From assembly GCF_003014695.1 (NCBI RefSeq), contig NZ_PYAS01000003.1:372001-436000 (forward strand): 64,000 nt of DNA. The letters are read 5' to 3'. This stretch comes from Dyadobacter jiangsuensis (GTDB taxonomy: Bacteria > Bacteroidota > Bacteroidia > Cytophagales > Spirosomataceae). The notes beneath the pieces were generated by a model, which saw nothing but the letters and a program-made list of their open reading frames with translations, ran no database searches and had not been told where the DNA came from. Both the position numbers and the translations under genes were made by a program. Numbering within the stretch: the stretch's first letter is position 1; the number at the start of each line of letters is the position of its first letter. Below, in pieces: positions 9,251 to 17,848 of this stretch.

Positions 9251-9946
9251 ATGGTTATCAAATATAAAATCACTGGATTGCTGCTGATTGTTTGCGCGCT
9301 GGCGTCGTGTACAGACTGGGACGATTTTAAGAAATATCAGGCTGGCGGAGAGATTGTATACCCCGGGCGCGGCGATACCGTGCTGATAGCGTCGGGAAGA
9401 AACCGAACGCAGCTGCTATGGGTCCTGAGCGCCGATCCGCGCGTGACGGCCTACAAATTGTACTGGAACAACAAGGCCGACTCCATGGAAGCGGCTGTAC
9501 CGTCGGACCTGATCGGCGACACGGTGAGAATCATGATCAATCCGTTGCCGGAAGGATCGTACAATTTTGAAATGTATTCGCTGGATGCGAAGGGGAACCG
9601 TTCGGTGCCGCTGCGTTTCAACGGCAGAACATTTGGCGCAAACTACGAGAATGGACTGCTGAACCGCACCATCAGCGTGGCGTCTTACGATTCGACGCTC
9701 AAAATGTTGAAGGTCAGCTGGAATACCCCTGATACGGTGAATGTAAATACAGAGCTTAAATACACATCAACAGACTCAAAGACCAAATCACTGCTGGTAG
9801 GCCCGGAAGTACAGGAAAGTAAAATTCCCGACTGGAAGCCCGGTACGATCCTGAACTACCGCTCATCATTTAAGCCGGATCGAAAAGCGATCGACATCTT
9901 TACCGTTACCCGGTACGATACGATGTCGGTGAAGAAACCGGAATGA
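9251..9946 (+). CDS. DUF4998-family lipoprotein
   Basis: A 231-residue lipoprotein with signal YKITGLLLIVCALASC. The sequence after the lipid Cys (TDWDDFKKYQAGGEIVYPGR) and the pattern of fibronectin-like strands (VTAYKLYWNNKADSMEAAV, YNFEMYSLDAKGNRSVP) match DUF4998, a family found with DUF5000 lipoproteins and SusC/D. It is likely a surface glycan-binding accessory. It starts 17 bp after the preceding gene, is the last gene of the operon and is followed by a strong terminator. Function is inferred from context only. Confidence 0.8.
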   Translation: MVIKYKITGLLLIVCALASCTDWDDFKKYQAGGEIVYPGRGDTVLIASGRNRTQLLWVLSADPRVTAYKLYWNNKADSMEAAVPSDLIGDTVRIMINPLPEGSYNFEMYSLDAKGNRSVPLRFNGRTFGANYENGLLNRTISVASYDSTLKMLKVSWNTPDTVNVNTELKYTSTDSKTKSLLVGPEVQESKIPDWKPGTILNYRSSFKPDRKAIDIFTVTRYDTMSVKKPE

Positions 9947-9976
9947 GCGGTCGTTCGCGGCCCATCTGTGATTTGC

Positions 9977-10004
9977 AAAAGAGCGCCCCGACGGGCGCTC
10001 TTTT
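9977..10004. terminator. Bidirectional intrinsic terminator
   Basis: AAAA-GAGCGCCC-cgac-GGGCGCTC-TTTT: a perfect 8-bp GC-rich stem (9981-9988 with 9993-10000) with a 4-nt loop and A/T runs on both sides. It lies 30 bp after the DUF4998 gene and 32 bp beyond the convergent oxidoreductase gene, so it can serve both. Confidence 0.9.
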
Positions 10005-10035
10005 GTTGCGGGTCAATCAAATCTGCGACGGACTG

Positions 10036-10902
10036 TTACAGCAAAAACCGGTGGTCCTGCGCAAATTGCGCGAAGCTAACAGGATTCTTACGGGTAATGC
10101 GGGCGACCGCATCGGACACAGCCGCGGCTTCCCCGCGTGCGTAATGCGCATAGTCTTCGATCAGCCCGCCTGCCTGCCATTCGGGGAATCCTGCGCCGAG
10201 GAGCGCCTGCTCCATCTCGGCGGGAGAAACGTCGATGAAGCTGACGGGTTTATCCAGGACATTCGACAGGATTTCTGCGAGTTCATAATGGCTGAGCGCC
10301 TCGGGACCGGTGATGTCGTAGATTTGATCTTCATGTCCGGGTTCGGTTAGGGCGGCCACGGCAATGGCCGCAATATCCCGCACATCGACCAGGCTCACCC
10401 GCGCGTTGCCGACAGCGGCGAAAAACTGGCCGCTGTATTTGATCTGCTCTTTAAATGCAAGCAGCCCCTGCATGTATAAATTGGGCCGCAGAAAAGTGTA
10501 CCGGAAACCCAGCTCCCTGATCCGGTTTTCAACTCTGGCATGGTAGCGCAGGAAGCGTACGGGCGACGATTCGTGGGCTGCGAATTGCGATAATTTGACA
10601 ATGTGCGGCACGCCCGCCCTGTGTGCGGCTTCGGCGAAACCGATCTGTAACGATTCTGCCTGTTCCGACGAATTGGTCAAAAGAAAGGCCTTTTCAATGC
10701 CGTGCAGGGCATATTCAAAAGTGACCAGGTCGGCCAGGTCGCCTACGATGGCTTCTGCATTGGGCAGCTTGCTCAGTTGCTCGGCTTGGGCAGGAGTGCG
10801 CACCAGCGCTTTGAAACCGATATTCAGCGATGTGAGTTGTTGAACGAGTTGGGATCCTACTGCGCCTGTTGCGCCTGTCAGAAAAATACGGGTCTGTTTC
10901 AT
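10036..10902 (-). CDS. NmrA-like NAD(P)-binding SDR family oxidoreductase
   Basis: A 288-residue atypical short-chain dehydrogenase of the NmrA/QorB-like group. The Rossmann NAD(P) motif is at the N terminus (IFLTGATGAVGSQLVQQL), followed by NAEAIVGDLAD and the HARVENRIRELGFRYTFLRPNLY segment typical of this group. The catalytic YxxxK of classical SDRs is not evident, so it may be an NADPH-binding redox sensor or quinone reductase. The ATG at 10902 gives a start directly before the first beta strand. The AraC gene lies 81 bp upstream on the same strand and the two may be co-transcribed. Confidence 0.85.
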   Translation of the reverse strand: MKQTRIFLTGATGAVGSQLVQQLTSLNIGFKALVRTPAQAEQLSKLPNAEAIVGDLADLVTFEYALHGIEKAFLLTNSSEQAESLQIGFAEAAHRAGVPHIVKLSQFAAHESSPVRFLRYHARVENRIRELGFRYTFLRPNLYMQGLLAFKEQIKYSGQFFAAVGNARVSLVDVRDIAAIAVAALTEPGHEDQIYDITGPEALSHYELAEILSNVLDKPVSFIDVSPAEMEQALLGAGFPEWQAGGLIEDYAHYARGEAAAVSDAVARITRKNPVSFAQFAQDHRFLL

Positions 10903-10983
10903 GCTGTTTTGCTTTTTGTACAGCACAAAATTCATAGATCCCGCATCGCCAAAATTGTAAGAAAACGAAACCGCATTAGCTGG

Positions 10984-11796
10984 TTAGCCGCCGGCCTTGC
11001 AGATGTCTTTCTGGAATTGGATATACCGGCGGGGACTCAGATTGAGGTAATGATTGAAGTCGCGAATGAGCTGACTTTGATCGTAGTACCCGCAGGTTTC
11101 CGCGATTTGAAGCCAATCCACCTTGCCGGAATGGGCTTGCAGCAGCTGGATGGCTTTCGCGAATTTTTCGTAACGGCCTTTTTCCTTGGCCGTAAATCCG
11201 AAGTATTTTTTGTGATTGAGCTGAACAATGCGCTCGCTCTGCCCCGTTTTTTGAGCCACAGCTTTTATCGGGTTGACAATCGCGTAGTCGGTATTTTCTT
11301 CCGTAATGCTGCTGACCGACAATGGCCTGGGGCGGAGGTATGGCTTGCAAAAGTCGAGGATCAGTTTTACACGGCCGGGAACCGGTTCATTTTTCAGGCG
11401 AAGCCATAGCGCTGAAAAGCAATGTTCATCTAGCAACTGGTCGGGGTGTGCGGCGATCTGGCTCGAAAGCACAGCAAGGCCAAAAAATCGGTAAAAGGCA
11501 TCGTCTTTGAAATTGGCGACCAGCAAATCGGCACCGGCAGGCAGGGTGTACTCAATAGGTTGTTTGATGGGGCCTAATACCACACATTCGTTGATTTCAA
11601 GGCTGTTGCCGCAGGATTTGAATCGTATCGCAGGCCCGAAACCAAACACCATAATGGTTTGAAAGCTGGGTATCAGCGTTTTCGTAATATCCAGGCCGGT
11701 ATGGTTTTGCGCCATATAAAAATGGGTGAAAATATCTGTGAATTCGGCTGGGACAGCTATCCGCTGCTCGGTATAAATGTTGTTTTGCTGCTTCAT
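10984..11796 (-). CDS. AraC-family transcriptional regulator
   Basis: A 270-residue regulator. The N-terminal 160 residues resemble the DUF6597-type sensor domain found in many such proteins (YLRPRPLS follows it). The C-terminal AraC helix-turn-helix pair includes QKTGQSERIVQLNHKKYFGFTAK and the signature WLQIAETCGYYDQSQLIRDF followed by HYLNLSPRRYI. The ATG at 11796 is preferred to a start at 11925 because the extension looks non-coding. It is divergent from the GH92 gene and upstream of the NmrA-like gene, so it could control either. Confidence 0.85.
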   Translation of the reverse strand: MKQQNNIYTEQRIAVPAEFTDIFTHFYMAQNHTGLDITKTLIPSFQTIMVFGFGPAIRFKSCGNSLEINECVVLGPIKQPIEYTLPAGADLLVANFKDDAFYRFFGLAVLSSQIAAHPDQLLDEHCFSALWLRLKNEPVPGRVKLILDFCKPYLRPRPLSVSSITEENTDYAIVNPIKAVAQKTGQSERIVQLNHKKYFGFTAKEKGRYEKFAKAIQLLQAHSGKVDWLQIAETCGYYDQSQLIRDFNHYLNLSPRRYIQFQKDICKAGG

Positions 11797-11891
11797 TCCC
11801 AAAAGATCCAGTTGCCCGAAAGAGCCGATAATATACCCTGTACAAACGGCTTTCACGCGAAAAATTGGAAGAATACTTGCGCTACTTTGTA

Positions 11892-12003
11892 TATACAAAC
11901 TATAACCATTATACTTGCGGAGCAATTTTCAGGTGAGGTGTTTTAACTAAAAAATACTGATTTTGAGCTGTATTTGACTGTGGCTATTTGAATAGTTTGT
12001 ATA
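11892..12003. repeat. 12-bp inverted repeat shared by the araC and GH92 upstream regions
   Basis: TATACAAACTAT (11892-11903) and its exact complement ATAGTTTGTATA (11992-12003) lie 88 bp apart in the AT-rich divergent spacer (11797-12043). A direct repeat, TTTAACTAAAAAA, also occurs at 11942-11954 and 12012-12024. One inverted copy is nearer each gene, as expected if one protein acts on both promoters. The repeats are seen; the role is inferred. Confidence 0.5.
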
Positions 12004-12043
12004 AACATATATTTAACTAAAAAAGCTGACTTATTCCTAACCC

Positions 12044-15000
12044 ATGAAAACCCGCCTTCTCACCAGGACGTTTATTGTTCTGCTATTCCTCACATACGCT
12101 GCCGCATCGGGCTTTGCGCAGCAAAAGACAATCTGGAAGATCGGCGAAGCGGATAATTCCCCGTCCGGGATGGCGCTTGCGCCCGGGGAGTACAAGCGGT
12201 TTCTGGAAAAGGACTTTGGTTATGAGGACAATTTCTTCCTCATCGGCCGTTCACAGGCGCAAAAGGACTGGCCTTATGTACTGCCGGGGCCGGTGAATGG
12301 CTGGGGCGGGACCGGTGGCACCTCGGGAATCAGGTCGCATTTCCTGACGGTTTTGTTTGATATTAAAAGTAAACCCACTTCCGGCAAATGGCGGCTGGTG
12401 GTGGATGTGCTCGAAACCGATTCCCTGCACGCGCCTCTTTTGAAGGTACTTGTGAACGGCAAGTCGTGGGAATTCAAGTTAAAAAGGGGTTCGGGGTTCA
12501 AAAATCCGGACCGGCTGACGCTGAATCCCAAGCAGCAGGTTGTCGAGATCGACATTCCGGCAATGCTCATGAAATCCGGCGTAAACGAAGTGGTAATGAC
12601 CACCTTGCAGGGAGGCTGGCTGATGTTCGACCAGGTAAAACTGGATGGTCCGGCACAGACCCGGCTCGCTGCTCCCGGGAAAGCATTGCTTCGTAATGTG
12701 GAAGCTGCTGATTATGAGCTCAATGCAGATGGTAAGTCCATCCAGCCATTGTTAATTGATATTACTCAACTTGACGGAGAGCCTTTGTTCGACGTCAAGC
12801 TTGATGGAAAGACGATTCTGTCCCAAAAAATAGAACAGGAGCGCTACCTGCTTGAAGCGCCTATGCCTGCTGTGAGTCAACCGGGTTCCGGGGTATACCA
12901 GATTTTTGTGGACAGGCAATTGATCAGATCCGGAAAAGTCAAACGGGATAAGCAGAAACTCAAAACGCCGGCCGGGTATGTGAATACGATGCTGGGAGCG
13001 GGGCATTCACGGTGGATGATCGCACCAGGGCCATGGATGCCGTTCAGCATGGTCAAGCTGAGCCCGGACAACCAGAATGGCGGATGGCAGGCGGGTTACG
13101 ACCCCACTTTTGAATCAATCGGCACGTTCAGTCACATTCACGAGTGGACTATGACCGGCCTTGGGATTTTTCCTACGGCAGGACCCTTGCAAACGCGCAT
13201 CGGCGACGAGGCCGATCCTGACAGCGGATACCGGTCGCGGTTCGATAAAAGTACCGAGCAAGCACCTTTGGGATACTATAAGGTGAATCTCACAGATAAC
13301 AATATCACGGCAGAGCTTACTGCGACCACCCGTGCGTCATTTCAGAAATATACCTGGCAGAACAGCGAAACCGGCCGCGTGATGGTCGACCTGCAAATCC
13401 CTACCGAATACGGCTACAAGATCAGGAAAGTGAAGATCGATAAAGTGAGCGACAAGCGGATCGAGGGGTATAGCGAGCAACTTTCACGCGATGTGTGGTC
13501 CGGCGGGATAGACCAGCAGTACACCGTCCATTTTGTGATCGAACTCGATCAGCCGATCGCCAGTTACGGCACCTGGCTGAACGACGAAGTGAAACTCAAA
13601 ACCAGCCTCGCTGCCGACAGCGCCCGGAATGCGGGGTTGTTTCTGGAATTTGATACGAAAACGAACAAGACCGTGCAGGTACGCTCGGGGATTTCCTACG
13701 TGAGCGTAGAGAATGCGTCACTAAACCTGAAAACCGAGATTTCCGACCCGTTTGGCTGGGATTTTGAGAAGGTGAGGGCCAACCAGGAAAATGTCTGGAA
13801 CGACCTGCTGGGCCGGGTGGCGATTTCCAGCAATGACAAGCGGGAAAAGGAACGCTTTTATACCAATATGTACCGCTCGCTGAGCAGGAACGCATTCAGC
13901 GACGTGGAAGGCAGCTGGCGGGATGCCGACGAGCACGTCAACAAATTTCAGGATAAGGACGACATCGCGCTGGGTTGCGACGCTTTCTGGAACACATTCT
14001 GGAACCTCAACCAGTTCTGGAACCTGGTCACGCCTGAGTGGTCGAACCGCTGGGTGAAATCCCAGCTTGCGATGTACGACCGCGGCGGCTGGCTGGCCAA
14101 AGGCCCGGCCGGTATGGAGTACATTCCGGTGATGGTGGCCGAGCACGAAGTGCCGCTCATCGTCGGCGCTTACCAGATGGGCATCCGGGGCTTCGATGCC
14201 GACAAAGCCTACGAGGCCGTGCGGAAAATGCAGACCGTCCCCGCCGCGCCCGTAGGCGGTGGCCGGGCCGGTAACGAGGATTTGCTCACCTATCTGAAAC
14301 ATCATTATGTGCCTTACGATCAGGGACGGTTTTCGAACTCGCTGGAATATGCATTTGACGACTATTCAGTTGCGCAATTTGCCAAAGCATTACATAAAAA
14401 GGACGATTACAAGGTATTTGCAGACCGGGCTTCCTGGTGGAAAAATGTCATCGACCCGGGCACCGGTTTTGCCCGTATGAAAGACTCGACCGGACGCTGG
14501 CTGCCGGATTTCGATCCATTTAAATCCGGGGCTAACCATCATTACGTGGAGGGGAATGCCTGGCAGCTCACTTTTTTTGTACCCCAGGATGTTCCGGGTT
14601 TGGCAAAAACAATCGGAGAGAATGAGTTCGTGAAGCGGCTCGACTGGGGTTTTAATGAAAGTGTCAAATGGCGCTACAACGGCCCGAACGACCAGTACTG
14701 GGATTATCCCGTGGTGCAGGGCAACCAGCAGTCGATGCACTTTGCGTTCTTGTTCAATTGGGTCAAAAAGCCTTGGCTAACCCAGAAGTGGAGCCGGTCG
14801 GTGGTGGACCGGTACTATGGCCACGAAGTATCAAATGCCTACCTGGGCGATGAGGACCAGGGGCAAATGAGTGCGTGGTTTGTGATGGCGGCACTGGGCC
14901 TTTTCCAAACCGATGGTGGCACGCGCGTCGACCCGATCTACGAGGTAGGCAGCCCTATGTTTGAAAAGGCGGTCATCGATCTTCGGCAGCAGTTTGGAAG

Positions 15001-15199
15001 AGGCCAAACATTTACCATTGAGGCCAAAAATACCTCCCGCAAGAATGTGTACGTCCAGCGTGCAACGCTTAATGGTCAGCCGCTGAACAGCTTCTGGTTC
15101 AGGGCGTCCGACCTGCTCAAAGGCGGGTCGCTCGTGCTCGAAATGGGGCCGGAGCCCAACAGGAACTGGGGTATTGAAGGGCTGCCTTCCAACGAGTAA
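12044..15199 (+). CDS. Secreted GH92-family alpha-mannosidase with N-terminal beta-sandwich domain
   Basis: A 1051-residue exo-alpha-mannosidase candidate. It has a signal peptide (cleavage after SGFAQ, about residue 25) and a polysaccharide-lyase-4-like carbohydrate-binding domain (about 28-210). The GH92 N-domain starts near 305 (GYVNTMLGAGHSRW, PFSMVKLSPD), and the alpha/alpha barrel follows. Family landmarks include FSHIHEWTMTG, the proposed acid-bearing EGNAWQLTFFVP and GDEDQGQMSAWFVMAALG, which carries the acidic residues assigned to the base and the calcium site. The usual WDTF is WNTFW here. GH92 enzymes trim alpha-mannose from N-glycans or mannan and need calcium. It lies 2 kb from the first SusC/D locus, so the substrate of that locus may contain mannose (inference). 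Confidence 0.9.
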   Translation: MKTRLLTRTFIVLLFLTYAAASGFAQQKTIWKIGEADNSPSGMALAPGEYKRFLEKDFGYEDNFFLIGRSQAQKDWPYVLPGPVNGWGGTGGTSGIRSHFLTVLFDIKSKPTSGKWRLVVDVLETDSLHAPLLKVLVNGKSWEFKLKRGSGFKNPDRLTLNPKQQVVEIDIPAMLMKSGVNEVVMTTLQGGWLMFDQVKLDGPAQTRLAAPGKALLRNVEAADYELNADGKSIQPLLIDITQLDGEPLFDVKLDGKTILSQKIEQERYLLEAPMPAVSQPGSGVYQIFVDRQLIRSGKVKRDKQKLKTPAGYVNTMLGAGHSRWMIAPGPWMPFSMVKLSPDNQNGGWQAGYDPTFESIGTFSHIHEWTMTGLGIFPTAGPLQTRIGDEADPDSGYRSRFDKSTEQAPLGYYKVNLTDNNITAELTATTRASFQKYTWQNSETGRVMVDLQIPTEYGYKIRKVKIDKVSDKRIEGYSEQLSRDVWSGGIDQQYTVHFVIELDQPIASYGTWLNDEVKLKTSLAADSARNAGLFLEFDTKTNKTVQVRSGISYVSVENASLNLKTEISDPFGWDFEKVRANQENVWNDLLGRVAISSNDKREKERFYTNMYRSLSRNAFSDVEGSWRDADEHVNKFQDKDDIALGCDAFWNTFWNLNQFWNLVTPEWSNRWVKSQLAMYDRGGWLAKGPAGMEYIPVMVAEHEVPLIVGAYQMGIRGFDADKAYEAVRKMQTVPAAPVGGGRAGNEDLLTYLKHHYVPYDQGRFSNSLEYAFDDYSVAQFAKALHKKDDYKVFADRASWWKNVIDPGTGFARMKDSTGRWLPDFDPFKSGANHHYVEGNAWQLTFFVPQDVPGLAKTIGENEFVKRLDWGFNESVKWRYNGPNDQYWDYPVVQGNQQSMHFAFLFNWVKKPWLTQKWSRSVVDRYYGHEVSNAYLGDEDQGQMSAWFVMAALGLFQTDGGTRVDPIYEVGSPMFEKAVIDLRQQFGRGQTFTIEAKNTSRKNVYVQRATLNGQPLNSFWFRASDLLKGGSLVLEMGPEPNRNWGIEGLPSNE

Positions 15200-15223
15200 C
15201 GGGCGAAAAGCAGCCGCTTACGA

Positions 15224-16063
15224 CTACCGGTGCGCAATAAAGATGGGCAGGTTCAGGTTGCGGATCAGCGGATCGGCCGTGCTGGGTACGAGCATATTGG
15301 AGAATGTGCTGCGCCCATATGAGCCCATGACGACCAGCGTCTTTTTCTTATTCATCAAAAAGGTAAACAGCTCCGAATTCGGACGACCGTAAAGCTTCTT
15401 GAAATGTGCGTTGGAATAATGAGAGCTCACCAGCCGGGCCAGTTTGCCGTCGTTGGCATCCTCCTGTTCACCTTCATGGACGACCTGAACGATTGTCAGA
15501 CGAGCATCCCCCAATTCAGGCAAAAGGTAGGAAAACTGTTTGATCGCATGTGCGGACGCGGCATTTCCGTCATGGGCAAATACGATTTCTTCCACGCCTT
15601 CGAAATGGTCGGGCGCTATCATCACCGGGCATTCGACACCGCATAGTACCTCTTTCAGGAAAGAACTTGGCTTTTTCTCATCCGAGGTTTCAAATGCCAG
15701 ATCGCTCCCGATAATCATCAGGTCAGCATACCGGCTTTCTGCCAGGATCTCTTCAAGCGGATCGTGCGTGTTGGTATGCACGCTCACGTGCACGCCCTGC
15801 CGCTCGCACATGGCGCGGAAAGTACTTTCGCTCTCTTGGAGCAATTCCTGCATTTTCCGGAAATCGGGAAGTTCCTGTAATTCAAGTGTTTCTTCAAAGG
15901 GCGTTCCGGAGGCTATTTTAAATTCAGACAACGCTTCGGATGGTACGTTTTGCATGAAAATGCCGGTCAACCGGGATTGGGTCAGGGACGCCACATAGCA
16001 GGCGAACTGGACGTGATGGGTGTTGAAGTGACCGGCGTCGATCACGAGGCGAATGTTTTTCAT
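15224..16063 (-). CDS. Universal stress protein (tandem UspA domains)
   Basis: A 279-residue cytoplasmic protein with two UspA folds, residues about 1-150 and 155-279. The second domain ends in VVMGSYGRSTFSNMLVPST, which resembles the GX2GX9G(S/T) ATP-binding motif; the first has LMIIGSDLAFETS and lacks it. It starts 13 bp after the CoA-transferase stop, so the two are almost certainly one transcript. It is convergent with the GH92 gene, with a 24-bp gap and no visible terminator. UspA proteins accumulate under starvation, oxygen or redox stress, in line with the Crp-type regulator nearby. Confidence 0.88.
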   Translation of the reverse strand: MKNIRLVIDAGHFNTHHVQFACYVASLTQSRLTGIFMQNVPSEALSEFKIASGTPFEETLELQELPDFRKMQELLQESESTFRAMCERQGVHVSVHTNTHDPLEEILAESRYADLMIIGSDLAFETSDEKKPSSFLKEVLCGVECPVMIAPDHFEGVEEIVFAHDGNAASAHAIKQFSYLLPELGDARLTIVQVVHEGEQEDANDGKLARLVSSHYSNAHFKKLYGRPNSELFTFLMNKKKTLVVMGSYGRSTFSNMLVPSTADPLIRNLNLPIFIAHR

Positions 16064-16076
16064 CTTGATTTGCTAT

Positions 16077-17645
16077 TTAAATGGATTCCAGTACCTGAGT
16101 TTTCATTGAACCCGTTTGGGCCAGGTTGGTGTGCAACCGGAACGCCTCTTCCAGCAGGTGCGGCGTGTGGCCCCCGCGGCGGCAGGCGCGTTCGAAATAT
16201 CCGGATAGCTCCTCGTGGTAATCCGGGTGTACGCAATGTTCGAGGATCGTTTCAGCTTTCTGCCTCGGAGAAAGTCCTCTCAAATCGGCCAGCCCCTGTT
16301 CGGTCACGATCACATCCACGTCGTGTTCGGAATGATCCACGTGGGTTACCATGGGTACGATACGCGATATTTTGCCGCCCTTTGTGACGGATTCTGTTAC
16401 GAAAATGCTCAGGTAGCTGTTTTGGGCGAAGTCCGCCGAGCCGCCGATGCCGTTGACGATCTGGCTGCCGGCAATGTGCGAGGAGTTGACATTCCCATAA
16501 ATGTCGCATTCCAGAGCCGTGTTAATGGCGATGATACCAAGCCGCTGGATCACCTCCGCGGCGTTGGTGATATCTTGTGGCCGGAGCACGATTTTGTGCC
16601 GGTAACGGTCAAAATCGGCGAACACACGCTGGTAGCATTGGTCCGACAATGTCATGGAACTGCCCGAGGCGAAATCCATTTTGCCGCTATCGATCAATTG
16701 GAAAGTACTATCCTGCAACACTTCGGAATACATGGTCAGGTGCTCAAAGTCGCCTTGCGCAAGCCCGCCCAGCACCGCGTCGGCGATTTTGCCGATTCCG
16801 GCCTGAATGGGCCTGAGAGCGGGCGTTAGCCGGCCCGCGGCCATTTCGCGGTTGAAGAATTGCAGCAAATGCCCGGCAATGGCTTCCGCTGCCGCGTTGC
16901 CGGACGCTGTTTCGGCCGGGCTGTCTTTCTGATTCGTGAATACAATGGCCGCAATCTTCTGCGGGTCACAGGCAATAACGTCCTGGCCAATGCGCTGCCA
17001 AACGTCCGTTATCGGCAGTATGGCGCGACCGGTCGGGTCTTCGGGCAGAAACACATCGTGGATACCACGGATTTCGAGCGGGATAGCCTGGTTAATTTCA
17101 ACGATCACCTGTTTGGCCTGCTGCACGAAAATGGCCGAGTTACCTACCGAAGTAGTCGGTACGATGCTGCCGTCGGCTTCGATGCAGGCCGCCTCGACGA
17201 TCGCAATGTCGATCGGAGGCAGGAAGCCGTTGCGGATATGGGCCGCGGTTTCGCTCAGGTTTTCGTCGATATAGGAGAGTTTGCCTTCATTGATGATCGT
17301 CCGCATGACGGGGTCCGATTGGAATGGCAGCCGCATGGCTATTGCGCCGGCAGTGGCCAGTGCGCCATCGGTACCTTGCCCGAGCGAAGCCCCGGTCATA
17401 AGGGTAATGCGGGTGTGGTCGTGTTCGGCCTTTTCGGCAAAAGCGGCCAGTACGGCTTTGCTGTCGCCCGAGCGCGTAAACCCGCTGGCGCCCACCACCA
17501 TGCCGTCCTGGATGAGCGAGGCTGCCTGCGCGGCAGGCATTACTTTGGCAGCGAGGAATGTATGTTTGATTCTGGATGTGTCGTGCATGGCATTTACTAT
17601 TGAGGTTGACGGATTCGGACCTGTTTCGTTAAGAGGTGTGGTCAT
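16077..17645 (-). CDS. Acetyl-CoA hydrolase/transferase (CoA-transferase family I)
   Basis: A 522-residue enzyme of the acetyl-CoA hydrolase / succinyl-CoA:acetate CoA-transferase family. It moves or hydrolyses CoA thioesters in acetate metabolism. Landmarks are GASGFTRSGDSKAV near the N terminus, MTGASLGQGTDGAL, the YSEVLQDS segment carrying the likely catalytic Glu, and the C-terminal GGSADFAQNSYLSIF and VTEQGLADLRGLSPRQKA. The ATG at 17645 was chosen; the frame stays open to 17837, but that extension would cover the Crp-type palindrome at 17783-17798 and has no family similarity. ATG 17588 is a second possibility. It is divergent from crp and co-transcribed with uspA. Confidence 0.88.
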   Translation of the reverse strand: MTTPLNETGPNPSTSIVNAMHDTSRIKHTFLAAKVMPAAQAASLIQDGMVVGASGFTRSGDSKAVLAAFAEKAEHDHTRITLMTGASLGQGTDGALATAGAIAMRLPFQSDPVMRTIINEGKLSYIDENLSETAAHIRNGFLPPIDIAIVEAACIEADGSIVPTTSVGNSAIFVQQAKQVIVEINQAIPLEIRGIHDVFLPEDPTGRAILPITDVWQRIGQDVIACDPQKIAAIVFTNQKDSPAETASGNAAAEAIAGHLLQFFNREMAAGRLTPALRPIQAGIGKIADAVLGGLAQGDFEHLTMYSEVLQDSTFQLIDSGKMDFASGSSMTLSDQCYQRVFADFDRYRHKIVLRPQDITNAAEVIQRLGIIAINTALECDIYGNVNSSHIAGSQIVNGIGGSADFAQNSYLSIFVTESVTKGGKISRIVPMVTHVDHSEHDVDVIVTEQGLADLRGLSPRQKAETILEHCVHPDYHEELSGYFERACRRGGHTPHLLEEAFRLHTNLAQTGSMKTQVLESI

Positions 17646-17782
17646 TGGAATCGAATGCAAGTTATGGATGACCAAAGCGGTTAAAGATGATCGATGGTGC
17701 TTCAAAGACTGACTTTGGTCATGTCTGTACGCCCGCATTGCGTATGCGGGGCAGGTGGCAACAGGGTAGTGGTTCGAGGCTG

Positions 17783-17798
17783 TGTGACCAATGTCACA
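17783..17798. promoter_or_regulatory. Crp/Fnr-type palindrome before crp
   Basis: TGTGAC-CAAT-GTCACA, a perfect 6+6 palindrome in the divergent spacer between the CoA-transferase and crp genes. Its centre is 36.5 bp from the end of TAACTTAG (17820-17827), a -7-like element 21 bp before the crp ATG. The same spacing is found at the two other copies (18519 and 19398). Confidence 0.75.
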
Positions 17799-17848
17799 AA
17801 CAAGAAGTTCGTAAATGCTTAACTTAGCCATTTTCAAATCAACAACTA

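Noticed and set aside
9943..10350. Open frame of 135 codons on the plus strand after the DUF4998 gene
   Set aside because: It runs through the strong terminator at 9977-10004 and is antisense to the NmrA-like gene.
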